NCBI RefSeq assembly: GCF_016482685.1
Contig: NZ_JACYHF010000001.1
Coordinates: 310,001-374,000, forward strand
Source: Streptomyces sp. DSM 110735
GTDB lineage: Bacteria; Actinomycetota; Actinomycetes; Streptomycetales; Streptomycetaceae
Direction: 5' to 3'
Length of the DNA stretch: 64,000 nucleotides
How positions within the stretch are numbered: the first letter of the stretch is position 1; the number at the start of each line of letters is the position of its first letter. The translations under genes and the position numbers were made by a program. Of this stretch, positions 16,639 to 26,558 are shown in pieces. Under the pieces are notes generated by a model. It was not told where the DNA came from and ran no database searches. It saw nothing but the letters and a program-made list of their open reading frames with translations.

Positions 16639-17219
16639 CCCCGCAGCCCCGAGAACACCAGTCGCACCACCGCGTCCGCCACCTCGCGCCCGTTCGCCCC
16701 GCGGGCCTCGGGCCGGTACCACTCCACGATGGAGTTGATCATGCCGAAGACGAGCCGGGTCGCGAGCCGCACCTCGACGTCCGCGCGCACGTCCCCCTCG
16801 TCGGCCGCCGCCCGCAGCAGATCCGCCACCCGGTGGTCGAACTCGCGGCGCCGCTCCAGCGCCCACCGCTCGGCCTCGGTGTTGCCGCGCACGCGCAGCA
16901 GCAGCGTCACGTAGGGCAGCTCGGATATGAGCACCTCGACCATGCGCCGTACGACGTACTCCAGTCGGTCGACGGCGCGCCCCTCGCGCGCGTGCTCCTC
17001 GGCGAGGATGGCGAACAGACCGTCCAGCGCCCGCGACACCGCCCGGCGCAGCAGCTCCTCCTTGCCGCTGACGTGGTGGTAGATCGAGGACTTGGAGATG
17101 CCGGCCGCCCGGGAGAGGTGCTCCATGGACGTGCCGTCGTAGCCGCGCTCGTTGAAGACGCCCACGGCGACCGAGAGCAGGGTCTCGGGGGTGTACGTGT
17201 CGCGCTTGGCGGTCGTCAT
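16632..17219 (-). CDS. paaR: TetR-family repressor, probable phenylacetate regulator PaaR
   Basis: 195 residues. N-terminal TetR helix-turn-helix: TYTPETLLSVAVGVFNERGY and MEHLSRAAGISKSSIYHHV. The C-terminal ligand domain contains the LEYVVRRMVEVL helix and is probably acyl-CoA responsive. It is encoded right after the paaH-type dehydrogenase with an ATGA overlap, in a cluster with paaN and paaABCDE. Actinobacterial PaaR, as I recall it, binds ACCGNNCGNNCGGT-type palindromes; perfect copies lie before paaN and paaA. The name is inferred from family, context and motif. Confidence 0.78.
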   Translation of the reverse strand: MTTAKRDTYTPETLLSVAVGVFNERGYDGTSMEHLSRAAGISKSSIYHHVSGKEELLRRAVSRALDGLFAILAEEHAREGRAVDRLEYVVRRMVEVLISELPYVTLLLRVRGNTEAERWALERRREFDHRVADLLRAAADEGDVRADVEVRLATRLVFGMINSIVEWYRPEARGANGREVADAVVRLVFSGLRGD

Positions 17220-18730
17220 GAGGTGCCCTCCCGCTTGTCGGTGGCGTAGGCGTGCCGGTAGAGGGCGAGGGACGGCGCGTACCGCCCGCAGGGGTCGCAC
17301 GCGTGCAGTTGGTCGAGCAGGTCGTAGGCCCAGCCCCGGCCGAGGGCGCGGCTCCACTCGAAGGGACCGAGCGGGTAGTTGACGCCGAGCTTCATGGCGG
17401 TGTCGATGTCCTCCTCGGTGGCGACGCCCTTGGCGAGGGCGTCGTGCGCGAGGTCGACGATCCGGGCCACCGTGCGCGCGACGATCATGCCGGGCACGTC
17501 CCTGAGGACGCTCACGTCCTTGCCGAGCGCCTGGAAGAGGCCGACGGCCTCGGCGAGGGTGCGCGGCGAGGTGTCCTGGGAGGCGGAGAGGGCGATGCGG
17601 GTGGCCGCGCGGTAGTCGAGGGCGAGGTCGAAGTGGACGACGTCGCGGAACTCCACGGAGGTCTGGCCGTCGGCGAGGATGAGCTGGCCGCCGCTCGGCA
17701 GGACGAGCAGGGCGCCGTTCTCCTCCTCCTGCTCGTGGACCGGGATGCCCGCCTCGCGGATCAGCGCGAGCAGGGGAGCCGCCGGACCGAGGTCGCCCTC
17801 GACGGTGACATGGGCGGGCGGCTGCTCCTTCTCGGCGGTGTGCGGCTCGGGGCGCTCGGCGCCCTCCGCGTAGTCGTACCAGCCGTGGCCGCTCTTGCGG
17901 CCGAGCCTGCCGGACTCCACCAGCCTGCGCTGGCCGAGCGAGGGCGTGAAGCGCACGTCCTGGAAGAAGGACTGCCACACCGAGTGGGTGACGGACTCGT
18001 TGACGTCCTGCCCGATCAGGTCGGTCAGCTCGAAGGCGCCCATCCGGAAGCCGCCGCTCTCGCGCAGCACCGCGTCGATGGTGGCGGGGTCGGCGCCCTG
18101 GGACTCCAGGACCGCGAACGCCTCGGCGTAGAAGGGGCGCGCGATCCGGTTGACGATGAACCCGGGGGTGTCCGCGCAGGCCACCGGGGTCTTCCCCCAG
18201 GCGCGGGCGGTCTCGTACGCGCGCGTGGCCGACGTGACGTCCGTGGCGAACCCGGAGACGACCTCGACCAGGGGCAGCAGCGGCGCGGGGTTGAAGAAGT
18301 GCAGCCCCACCAGGCGGCCGGGGTTGCGCAGCGCGCCGCCGATGGCCGTCACCGACAGGGAAGAGGTGTTGGTGGCGAGCAGGCAGTCGTCGCCGAGGAT
18401 CTCCTCCAGCTCGGCGAAGAGCCGCTGCTTGACGTCGAGGCGCTCCACGACCGCCTCCACCACCAGCGCGCAGCCGGCCAGGTCCTCGATGGGACCCGCG
18501 GCGGTGAGCCGGGCGCTCGCCGCGTCCCGGTCGGCGGCGGCGAGCCGGTCCTTGGCCACCAACCGGTCCAGCCGGGCGCGGATCGCCCCGGCGGCCTCGT
18601 GGGCGCGCCCGGGAACGGCGTCGTAGAGCCGCACGGGGTGGCCGGCGACCAGCGCGACCTGGGCGATGCCCTGGCCCATGGTGCCGGTGCCGACCACGGC
18701 CACGGGGCTGCTGAGGTCCAGTGCTGTCAT
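17216..18730 (-). CDS. paaH: 3-hydroxyacyl-CoA dehydrogenase, PaaH-type
   Basis: 504 residues, with the long two-domain layout of the phenylacetate 3-hydroxyadipyl-CoA dehydrogenases (PaaH/PaaC). NAD-binding Rossmann motif VVGTGTMGQGIAQ at ~10; LLATNTSSLSVTAIG and LHFFNPAPLLPLVEVV typical of HCDH; then two 3HCDH C-terminal domains (TPGFIVNRIARPFYAEAF and VPGMIVARTVARIVDLAHDAL). It oxidises 3-hydroxyadipyl-CoA to the 3-oxo compound, after ring opening and hydration. It is divergent from paaN across a region with a TetR operator and coupled to the downstream tetR. Confidence 0.88.
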   Translation of the reverse strand: MTALDLSSPVAVVGTGTMGQGIAQVALVAGHPVRLYDAVPGRAHEAAGAIRARLDRLVAKDRLAAADRDAASARLTAAGPIEDLAGCALVVEAVVERLDVKQRLFAELEEILGDDCLLATNTSSLSVTAIGGALRNPGRLVGLHFFNPAPLLPLVEVVSGFATDVTSATRAYETARAWGKTPVACADTPGFIVNRIARPFYAEAFAVLESQGADPATIDAVLRESGGFRMGAFELTDLIGQDVNESVTHSVWQSFFQDVRFTPSLGQRRLVESGRLGRKSGHGWYDYAEGAERPEPHTAEKEQPPAHVTVEGDLGPAAPLLALIREAGIPVHEQEEENGALLVLPSGGQLILADGQTSVEFRDVVHFDLALDYRAATRIALSASQDTSPRTLAEAVGLFQALGKDVSVLRDVPGMIVARTVARIVDLAHDALAKGVATEEDIDTAMKLGVNYPLGPFEWSRALGRGWAYDLLDQLHACDPCGRYAPSLALYRHAYATDKREGTS

Positions 18731-18753
18731 GTGCGCGATCCTCCCGCACGGGG

Positions 18754-18762
18754 TTGTCCACA
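18754..18762 (+). promoter_or_regulatory. DnaA box in paaH/paaN intergenic region
   Basis: A perfect TTGTCCACA lies 23 bp from the paaH start, in the divergent promoter region. See the finding on dispersed DnaA boxes. Confidence 0.6.
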
Positions 18763-18778
18763 GATGCGCCGGACCCCC

Positions 18779-18806
18779 TTGTCCCGACCGATCGTTCGGT
18801 TACTCT
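18779..18806 (+). promoter_or_regulatory. predicted paaN promoter with TetR operator inside the spacer
   Basis: TTGTCC (18779-18784) and TACTCT (18801-18806) are separated by 16 bp. The perfect palindrome ACCGATCGTTCGGT (18787-18800) fills the spacer, so bound repressor would block RNA polymerase directly. The same sequence occurs, inverted, before paaA at 23922. Confidence 0.75.
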
Positions 18807-18916
18807 AGCTCTGACCACCCATGGCCCACCACCGCCTTCGACGGGCGCGCACCGGGCCCCACCCGCAGCCGGTCGGAGCTCGACGACGAGTTCCCGAGAT
18901 GAGGAGTTGGTCCCGC

Positions 18917-20608
18917 ATGGCCGCCCCACTGACCGCCCACGAGCTGATCGCGAAGCACCGGCCCACACTGGACCAGGCTCTGGAAGCGATCCGCACGCGC
19001 GCGTACTGGTCCCCGCACCCCGAGCACCCCAAGGCATACGGCGAGCACGGCAGCCTGGACGCCGCCGCGGGCAAGTCCGCCTTCGACGCCGTCCTCGGCA
19101 CCCGCCTCGACCTGGACCAGCCGGGCACGGACGACTGGGTGGGCGGCGAGATCTCGCCGTACGGCATCGAGCTGGGCGTGACCTACCCGCACGCGGACCT
19201 CGACGTGCTGCTGCCCGCCATGAAGGCCGGTCAGACCGCCTGGCGGGACGCGGGTCCCGAGGCGCGCGCGGCGGTCTGCCTGGAGATCGTCAAGCGGATC
19301 AGCGACCGCACCCACGAGTTCGCGCACGCCGTCATGCACACCAGCGGACAGGCGTTCATGATGGCGTTCCAGGCGGGCGGTCCGCACGCGCAGGACCGCG
19401 GTCTGGAGGCGGTGGCGTACGCGTACGCGGAGCAGGTCCGCACCCCCGGGACGGCCGAGTGGTCCAAGCCGCAGGGCAAGCGCGACCCGCTGAACCTGGC
19501 CAAGACGTTCACCGCGGTCCCGCGCGGCATCGGCCTGGTCATCGGCTGCAACACCTTCCCGACGTGGAACGGCTACCCGGGTCTGTTCGCCTCCCTGGCC
19601 ACCGGCAACGCGGTCCTGGTCAAGCCCCACCCGCGCGCGGTGCTGCCGTTGGCGCTCACCGTGCAGGTGGCCCGCGAGGTGCTGGCCGAGGCGGGCTTGG
19701 ACCCCAACCTGGTCGCGCTGGCCGCCGAGCGCCCCGGCGAGGGCATCGCCAAGACGCTCGCGACCCGCCCCGAGATCCGCATCGTCGACTACACCGGCTC
19801 GACCGCCTTCGGCGACTGGCTGGAGACCAACGCCCGCCAGGCGCAGGTCTACACGGAGAAGGCCGGCGTCAACACGGTGCTCGTCGAGTCCACCGACGAC
19901 TACCAGGGCATGCTCTCCAACCTGGCCTTCTCGCTGTCCCTGTACAGCGGCCAGATGTGCACCACCCCGCAGAACCTGCTGATCCCGCGCGAGGGCATCC
20001 GCACCGACCAGGGCCACAAGTCCTACGACGAGGTGACCGCCGACCTCGCCCGCGCGGTCGACGGGCTGCTCGGCGACGACGCGCGCGCGAACGCCCTGCT
20101 CGGCGCGATCGTCAACCCGGACGTGAAAGCCCGCCTTGAGGCCGCCGCCGAGCTGGGCGAGGTCGCCCTCGCCTCCCGCGAGATCGCCAACCCGGACTTC
20201 CCGGACGCGGTCGTGCGCACCCCGGTGATCGTCAAGCTCGACGCCGCCAAGCCGGACGACGCGGCCGCGTACACGAGCGAGTGCTTCGGCCCGGTCTCCT
20301 TCGCCGTCGCCGTCGACTCGACCGCCGACGCGGTGGAGCTGCTGCGGCGCACGATCCGCGAGCAGGGCGCGATGACGGTCGGCGCGTACACCACCGACCC
20401 GGAGGTGGCACGTGCCGTCGAGGAGGTCTGCCTGGAGGAGCCCGCGCAGTTGTCCCTCAACCTCACCGGCGGGGTGTACGTGAACCAGACCGCCGCCTTC
20501 TCCGACTTCCACGGCTCGGGCGGCAACCCGGCGGCGAACGCCGCCCTCACCGACGGCGCCTATGTGGCGAACCGCTTCCGGGTGGTGGAGGTGCGGCGGC
20601 AGGCGTGA
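18917..20608 (+). CDS. paaN: phenylacetic acid degradation aldehyde dehydrogenase PaaN
   Basis: 563 residues, the actinobacterial PaaN type without a MaoC hydratase domain. It is an aldehyde dehydrogenase-fold protein: GLVIGCNTFPTWNGYPGLFASLATGN, a cofactor-binding VKPHPRA, DYTGSTAFGDWLE and a likely catalytic Cys in YSGQMCTTPQNLL. In the pathway it oxidises the ring-opened semialdehyde CoA thioester. ATG 18917 follows GAGGAG (18901-18906) by 10 nt; ATG 18899 in the same frame lacks a ribosome site. Under the TetR operator described; convergent with the rRNA methyltransferase gene. Confidence 0.9.
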   Translation: MAAPLTAHELIAKHRPTLDQALEAIRTRAYWSPHPEHPKAYGEHGSLDAAAGKSAFDAVLGTRLDLDQPGTDDWVGGEISPYGIELGVTYPHADLDVLLPAMKAGQTAWRDAGPEARAAVCLEIVKRISDRTHEFAHAVMHTSGQAFMMAFQAGGPHAQDRGLEAVAYAYAEQVRTPGTAEWSKPQGKRDPLNLAKTFTAVPRGIGLVIGCNTFPTWNGYPGLFASLATGNAVLVKPHPRAVLPLALTVQVAREVLAEAGLDPNLVALAAERPGEGIAKTLATRPEIRIVDYTGSTAFGDWLETNARQAQVYTEKAGVNTVLVESTDDYQGMLSNLAFSLSLYSGQMCTTPQNLLIPREGIRTDQGHKSYDEVTADLARAVDGLLGDDARANALLGAIVNPDVKARLEAAAELGEVALASREIANPDFPDAVVRTPVIVKLDAAKPDDAAAYTSECFGPVSFAVAVDSTADAVELLRRTIREQGAMTVGAYTTDPEVARAVEEVCLEEPAQLSLNLTGGVYVNQTAAFSDFHGSGGNPAANAALTDGAYVANRFRVVEVRRQA

Positions 20609-20642
20609 GCCCTCGCGGCTCGCTCCCTGCGCTCGGAAAGGC

Positions 20643-21401
20643 TCAGGACTCCGCGGGCGCGGCGCCCCCGAAGGCGCTCCAGTGGTACAGCGTCATGGCC
20701 ACGCTGGTGGCGAGGTTGTAGCTGGAGACCTGGGGGCGCATGGGGAGCGCCAGCAGGTGGTCGGCACGCGCGCGCAGCGCCGCCGACAGCCCGCTGCGCT
20801 CCGAACCGAAGGCGAGCACGGCGTCGTCGGGCAGCACCGTCCCGCGGATGTCCTCGCCCTCGGGATCGAGGGCGAACAGCGGCCCTGCGGGCAGCTCGTC
20901 GACACCGAGCCGCTCGACGGCGGTCGCGAAGTGCAGTCCTGCGCCGCCGCGCACCACGGTGGGGTGCCACGGGTCCAGCGTGCCCGTGGTGACCACGCCG
21001 GTGGCCCCGAACCCGGCGGCCAGCCGGATCACGGCACCGGCGTTGCCGAGGTTGCGCGGCTCGTCCAGGACCACCACGGGGGCGGTCCTGGGCGTACGGG
21101 CCAGCGCCCGCAGGTTGGTCTCCCGGGCGGGTCGTACGGCGAGCGCGGCCACGCCGGTCGGATGCGGGCGCGGCACCAGCGTGGCGTACGCCGTCGCGGG
21201 CACCTCCGTGAGGAGCGCGTCCAGCGTGTCCGCGAGGTCACCGGCCAGCTCGTCGGCGAGGGCGAGGGTCGCCTTCCGGTCGGTGGTGACCGCCACCGGC
21301 ACCTCGGCGCCGAAGCGCAGGGCGTGCTTGAGCGCGTGGAAGCCGTCGAGCAGCACGGCGTCCCCGGCGCGCTCGCGCCAGCGGATCAGGGGGTCGGTCA
21401 T
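20643..21401 (-). CDS. TrmH/SpoU-family RNA 2'-O-methyltransferase
   Basis: 252 residues. C-terminal SPOUT knot domain with the three family motifs: DEPRNLGNAGAVIR, FGSERSGLS and LPMRPQVSSYNLATSVAMTLYHW, which bind S-adenosylmethionine and catalyse ribose methylation. The N-terminal ~100 residues form the RNA-substrate domain. The exact tRNA or rRNA site cannot be told. ATG 21401 overlaps the HTTM stop (ATGA): third gene of a DUF5819-HTTM-SpoU operon. Confidence 0.88.
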   Translation of the reverse strand: MTDPLIRWRERAGDAVLLDGFHALKHALRFGAEVPVAVTTDRKATLALADELAGDLADTLDALLTEVPATAYATLVPRPHPTGVAALAVRPARETNLRALARTPRTAPVVVLDEPRNLGNAGAVIRLAAGFGATGVVTTGTLDPWHPTVVRGGAGLHFATAVERLGVDELPAGPLFALDPEGEDIRGTVLPDDAVLAFGSERSGLSAALRARADHLLALPMRPQVSSYNLATSVAMTLYHWSAFGGAAPAES

Positions 21402-22612
21402 GCCGTGAACCCTACGCGGCCCGCCGAGTCCTCCTCCGGGGCGCGGGGTCCGGGCACGGTGGGACGTCCGCCGCGCCGGAACAGCCGGTCACGCGCGCGT
21501 GCCACGCCCCCGCCGACCAGCAGCAGGAAGGCGGTGGGCAGGAAGACGGCGTCGGCCGCGATCATCGCCAGCGAGAAGAACGGCAGTCCGAGGACGACGG
21601 CGATGGCGGCGTGCTCCATCATCATCAGCACCAGGAGCACGTTCTTCACCCGCCGGTTGAACAGGGTGAAGGGGAAGGCGACCTGCATCATGACGGTGCC
21701 GTAGGCGACGAGCATCATGAGCGTGCCGCTCGCGGACATCAGACCGGCGAGTCCGGGCCAGGGCGAGAAGTAGTCCAGGTGGAGCGGGTAGTAGACGGCG
21801 GTGCCGTCCTGCCAGCGCGAGCCCTGGATCTTGTACCAGCCGGCCGTGGCGTAGATCAGGCACGCCTCCGCCATGATCACGAGCAACGCGCCGTTGTGCA
21901 GCACGTTCGCGATCACGTCGAGCAGCATCCGGGGCTGCGGCGACCGCGCCCAGCGAGACGCCGCCCACCACAGACCGAGACCCGCCCAGGTCGCCCACAG
22001 CAGCGTCGGCACCGGCCAGGCGGACCCGAACCCGCTGGTCAGCGCCACGACGACGAGCGCCGCACCGGACACCGTCCACAGCACCGGACCCACCCGGTCG
22101 ACGGGAACACGCCCGTCCCGCGCGCGTGCCGACTCCGCACGGGCGGCCCGTCGCGCGTCGAGCGACCAGACCTGTCCGCAGCGCGTGAACACCAGGTAGA
22201 GGGACATCAGGTGCAGCACGTTGTCGCCGCCGTCGCCCACGAAGACGCTGCGGTTCTGCAGGGACAGCACGCCCACCATGAACAGCACGGACGCGGTACG
22301 GGTGCGCCAGCCGAGCAGCAGCGCGGCACTGGCGAGCACCGCGAGCACATAGAGGACCTCGAACCAGGCGCCGCTGTCGGACCACATCAGCGCGGTGAAG
22401 GCGTGGTTCTCCCCGATCAGCCGGTGGGCGAGTTCCCAGCTCCAGGGGCCGTCGGGACCGTACAGCTCCTGGCGGTGCGGGAACTCGCGCAGCAGGAACA
22501 GCAGCCAGGTCGCCGCGAACCCGATCCGGATCACCGCGCTCTGGTACGGTCCGAGCGCCGAGCCGGTGACCTGGGCGACGCCGCGCGAGAGCAGCAGGGA
22601 GAGCCGGTTCAC
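21398..22612 (-). CDS. HTTM-domain multi-pass membrane protein
   Basis: 404 residues with about eight to ten hydrophobic segments. The pattern (GVLSLQNRSVFVGDGGDNVLHLMSLYLVFTRCG; CLIYATAGWYKIQGSRWQDGTAVYYPLHLDYFSPWP; FPFTLFNRRVKNVLLVLMMMEHAAIAVVLGL) is that of the HTTM domain, related to vitamin-K-dependent gamma-carboxylase. The reaction in bacteria is unknown. GTG 22612 has GGAGG 6 nt upstream and overlaps the DUF5819 stop (GTGA). The close coupling with DUF5819 suggests the two proteins act together at the membrane. Confidence 0.8.
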   Translation of the reverse strand: MNRLSLLLSRGVAQVTGSALGPYQSAVIRIGFAATWLLFLLREFPHRQELYGPDGPWSWELAHRLIGENHAFTALMWSDSGAWFEVLYVLAVLASAALLLGWRTRTASVLFMVGVLSLQNRSVFVGDGGDNVLHLMSLYLVFTRCGQVWSLDARRAARAESARARDGRVPVDRVGPVLWTVSGAALVVVALTSGFGSAWPVPTLLWATWAGLGLWWAASRWARSPQPRMLLDVIANVLHNGALLVIMAEACLIYATAGWYKIQGSRWQDGTAVYYPLHLDYFSPWPGLAGLMSASGTLMMLVAYGTVMMQVAFPFTLFNRRVKNVLLVLMMMEHAAIAVVLGLPFFSLAMIAADAVFLPTAFLLLVGGGVARARDRLFRRGGRPTVPGPRAPEEDSAGRVGFTA

Positions 22613-23577
22613 CGCACACCTCCGGCGGCCTCGTCGGCCGTCACGTTCCACCAGGGCAGCTCGCGGTAGACGGGGCGGGTGGAGATGCGCTCACTGCTCC
22701 ACGAGGGCGGCGGCACGTTGACGGTCTCCGAGCGGACCTGGACGCGCTGGACGACACCCTGGCTCCTGACGTCGGCCTCGCGCCCCAGGCGCATCGCCAC
22801 GATGCGGCGCACGTACTCCTCGGAGAGCGCGCCGCGCGTGCCCACCGGGCGGCTGTCCGCGTTGTGCGTGGAGACGAGGAAGTCCCAGGCCCGGCGCAGC
22901 TCGTTCTGCTGGGTGTGGCTCGGCACCGGGTTGTGGTCGATGGCGGCGCCGTCCTCCGCCGACAGGTCGACCCAGCCGGTGGTGCGCACCCCGCCGTCCT
23001 TCGTCCGCACCTCCGCGCGCGCCTGCACGGCGATGTTCTGCTGCAACGGGTTCGGCGCGAACAGCTTCCAGTTCTGCTCGAACTCCGGATACACCCACGC
23101 CTCGACCGCCTTCCCGTGCCGCTTGCTCACGGTGTTCGCGGGCGCGAGGCTCAGGAACACCATGCCGAGGTGCACACAGACGACGACCGCGACGACCCCG
23201 AGCGCCACGGCGGCGACGAGGCGATAGGCGGGGGAGAGGGCGGCGACGCCCGAGGGTGCGGTGGCGGGGGGTGCGTAGGGGGGGCTTGCGGGGGTGAGGC
23301 TTGACGGGCTGAGGTGGGTGGCGCCGAGGTCGGCGGCGTCGGGGCGGGCCGTCCCGCCGCGCGCGGCCCGCGCCGCGGCACCCTCGGAACCGGCGCTCGC
23401 GGAACCGACGACCTCGTCGCCCCCGCCCGGACGGCCGCCGTCCTCCCGACCGTCCGCCCGCTCGCCAGCCGCCCCGTCGACCGTCCCGCCGTCCGGCGCC
23501 GGGGCCTCCGCGCGACGCGCACCGGTCGGCCCGTCCGGCCCGCGCGGGGCTCCCGAGTCCTCGTCGTACGCGTCCAT
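22609..23577 (-). CDS. DUF5819-family membrane-anchored protein
   Basis: 322 residues. The N-terminal ~110 residues are Gly/Ala/Glu-rich and probably disordered in the cytoplasm. One membrane span (AYRLVAAVALGVVAVVVCVHLGMVFLSLAP) is followed by an extracytoplasmic domain with EFEQNWKLFAPNPLQQNIAVQARAE, the signature I associate with DUF5819 proteins that accompany HTTM proteins. Function unknown. ATG 23577 was chosen because a G-rich ribosome site precedes it and upstream sequence lacks coding character. Divergent from paaA. Confidence 0.72.
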   Translation of the reverse strand: MDAYDEDSGAPRGPDGPTGARRAEAPAPDGGTVDGAAGERADGREDGGRPGGGDEVVGSASAGSEGAAARAARGGTARPDAADLGATHLSPSSLTPASPPYAPPATAPSGVAALSPAYRLVAAVALGVVAVVVCVHLGMVFLSLAPANTVSKRHGKAVEAWVYPEFEQNWKLFAPNPLQQNIAVQARAEVRTKDGGVRTTGWVDLSAEDGAAIDHNPVPSHTQQNELRRAWDFLVSTHNADSRPVGTRGALSEEYVRRIVAMRLGREADVRSQGVVQRVQVRSETVNVPPPSWSSERISTRPVYRELPWWNVTADEAAGGVR

Positions 23578-23999
23578 TCCGCCCCGTCCCCCGCTTCGCC
23601 GCTTCGTCGGAGCACCCGGCACGGGCGCCCCATGGTCAACGGGCGTCCCGTCCCGACGCCCGCACGGAACGGTACTCAGCCCCGCCCGCCGGGCGCAGCC
23701 CCGGGTACGGCCCCCGCCCCCGGACCCCGGCCCACGACCGATCGCTCCCACCGTGCCCGGAATGCTCCCCCGCACCCGTCACACCCGCCGCCACCTCCCC
23801 TTCCTCACGTCCCGAGCCTCCGCCTGCGCCCCACCGAACCCGTTGTCCACAGACACCCGGGGCAGGTTTTCCACAGCGGTTGACACCCGACGACGGCCCG
23901 GCCCACCATTGATGCGCACGGACCGAACGATCGGTCGGGACACGTCCCGGCGGAACCCGAGGTCACTTCCCAGGCACAGCCCGAGGTCAGGGGGACCGC
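23578..23999. other. 422-bp divergent intergenic region before paaA
   Basis: No gene seen. It contains a perfect DnaA box (TTGTCCACA, 23843-23851), a one-mismatch box (TTTTCCACA, 23867-23875), a promoter candidate and a TetR operator. Confidence 0.6.
23880..23935 (+). promoter_or_regulatory. predicted paaABCDE promoter and TetR operator
   Basis: TTGACA (23880-23885) is followed after 18 bp by a weak -10 (CACCAT, 23904-23909). The perfect palindrome ACCGAACGATCGGT (23922-23935) then covers the probable transcription start. It is the reverse complement of the paaN operator, and the identity extends through the adjacent CGGGACA, which argues for one repressor controlling both units. Confidence 0.7.
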
Positions 24000-25015
<1,016 letters not shown>

Positions 25016-25019
<4 letters not shown>

Positions 25020-25303
25020 CGAACACCGAATGGCCCCTGTGGGAGGTCTTCGTGCGCTCCCGCCGCGGTCTCTCCCACACCCACGCCGGCAGCCTGCACG
25101 CGCCGGACGCGGAGCTGGCCCTGCGCAATGCCCGCGACCTGTACACCCGGCGCGGCGAGGGCGTCTCGATCTGGGTCGTCCCGGCGACCGCGATCACCGC
25201 GTCCTCCCCGGACGAGAAGGACCCGTTCTTCGAGCCGTCCGCCGACAAGCCCTACCGCCACCCGACGTTCTACGAGATCCCCGAGGGGGTGCGGCACCTG
25301 TGA
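25016..25303 (+). CDS. paaB: phenylacetyl-CoA epoxidase subunit PaaB
   Basis: 95 residues. Small structural subunit of the epoxidase: [50 protein letters not shown] is the family signature. It bridges PaaAC heterodimers. It overlaps paaA by 4 bp and paaC by 4 bp, consistent with coupled translation. Confidence 0.95.
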
Positions 25304-26019
25304 CCGTCACCGTGCCCGCGACCGCAGCGCTCGCCCTCGGCGACGACGCCCTGGTGCTCTCCCACCGCCTCGGCGAGTGGGCGGGACACGCCCCCGTGCT
25401 GGAGGAGGAGGTCGCGCTCGCCAACATCGCGCTCGACCTCCTCGGCCAGGCCCGTGTGCTGCTCTCGATGGTGGGCGACGAGGACGAGCTGGCCTATCTG
25501 CGTGAGGAACGCGCCTTCAGCAACCTCCAGTTGGTGGAGCAGCCCAACGGCGACTTCGCGCACACCATCGCCCGCCAGCTCTGCTTCTCCACCTACCAGC
25601 ACCTGCTCTACGCCGAACTCGCCACCGGGGACAGCCCGTTCGCCCCGCTGGCCGCCAAGGCGGTCAAGGAGACCGACTACCACCGCGACCACGCCGAGCT
25701 GTGGACCCTGCGCCTCGGTGACGGCACGGAGGTCAGCCGGGAGCGGATGCGGCAGGCCGTCGAGGCGCTGTGGCGCTTCACCGGGGAGATGTTCCAGCCG
25801 GTCGAGGGACTGGACGTCGACTGGTCCGCACTCGACCGGCGCTGGCTGGAGTCGGTGACGGACGTGCTCGGCCGCGCGGGCCTGTCCGTGCCCGAGGGAC
25901 CGCGCACCGGTGCCTGGTCGGCGGGCGCGGGACGCCAGGGGCTGCACACCGAGTCCTTCGGCCGGATGCTCGCGGAGATGCAGCACCTGCACCGCAGTCA
26001 CCCGGGGGCGACATGGTGA
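25300..26019 (+). CDS. paaC: phenylacetyl-CoA epoxidase subunit PaaC (structural)
   Basis: 239 residues. Ferritin-like partner of PaaA that lacks a full di-iron site: DDALVLSHRLGEWAGHAPVLEEEVALANIALDLLGQAR, then FSTYQHLLYAEL and HRDHAELWTLRLGDGT. Start GTG 25300 overlaps the paaB stop (GTGA), with GAGGGGG upstream. The ATG of paaD overlaps the 3' end. Confidence 0.94.
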   Translation: MTVTVPATAALALGDDALVLSHRLGEWAGHAPVLEEEVALANIALDLLGQARVLLSMVGDEDELAYLREERAFSNLQLVEQPNGDFAHTIARQLCFSTYQHLLYAELATGDSPFAPLAAKAVKETDYHRDHAELWTLRLGDGTEVSRERMRQAVEALWRFTGEMFQPVEGLDVDWSALDRRWLESVTDVLGRAGLSVPEGPRTGAWSAGAGRQGLHTESFGRMLAEMQHLHRSHPGATW

Positions 26020-26558
26020 CGGCCACCGCCCTGGAGGCGGAACTGCTGGAGCTGGCGGGTTCGGTGCCCGACCCCGAGCTTCCGGTGCTCACGCTGCACG
26101 AACTGGGCGTGGTGCGTGCGGTGCGCGTCGGTGACTCCGGCGCGGTCGAGGTCGAGCTGACCCCCACGTACACCGGCTGTCCGGCGGTCGAGGCGATGAG
26201 CGCCGACATCGAGCGGCTGCTGCACGAGCACGGCGTCCACGAGGTCAGGGTCCGTACGGTCCTCAGCCCCGCCTGGTCGACCGACGACATCACCGCCGAG
26301 GGCCGCCGCAAGCTGGAGAGCCACGGCATAGCTCCCCCGCGCCCGCACCGCGCCGCCGGTCCGGTCGCACTGTCCCTGGGCCCCACCCGCACCACGGGCC
26401 ACGACACGGACGCGACCGGTGCCGCCGACCCCGTCCGCTGCCCGCACTGCCACTCCACGGAGACGGAGCTGCTCAGCCGGTTCTCCTCCACCGCCTGCAA
26501 GGCGCTGCGCCGCTGTCTGTCCTGCCGTGAACCCTTCGACCACTTCAAGGAGTTGTGA
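26013..26558 (+). CDS. paaD: phenylacetyl-CoA epoxidase maturation protein PaaD
   Basis: 181 residues. The N-terminal DUF59/MIP18-type domain (SVPDPELPVLTLHELGVVRAV, TPTYTGCPAVEAM) is associated with Fe-S cluster assembly. The C-terminal zinc-ribbon-like part has CPHC and CLSC pairs around SRFSSTACKALRRC. It is needed for maturation of the oxygenase rather than catalysis. ATG 26013 is taken; GTG 26016, overlapping the paaC stop as GTGA, is equally possible. Confidence 0.92.
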   Translation: MVTATALEAELLELAGSVPDPELPVLTLHELGVVRAVRVGDSGAVEVELTPTYTGCPAVEAMSADIERLLHEHGVHEVRVRTVLSPAWSTDDITAEGRRKLESHGIAPPRPHRAAGPVALSLGPTRTTGHDTDATGAADPVRCPHCHSTETELLSRFSSTACKALRRCLSCREPFDHFKEL

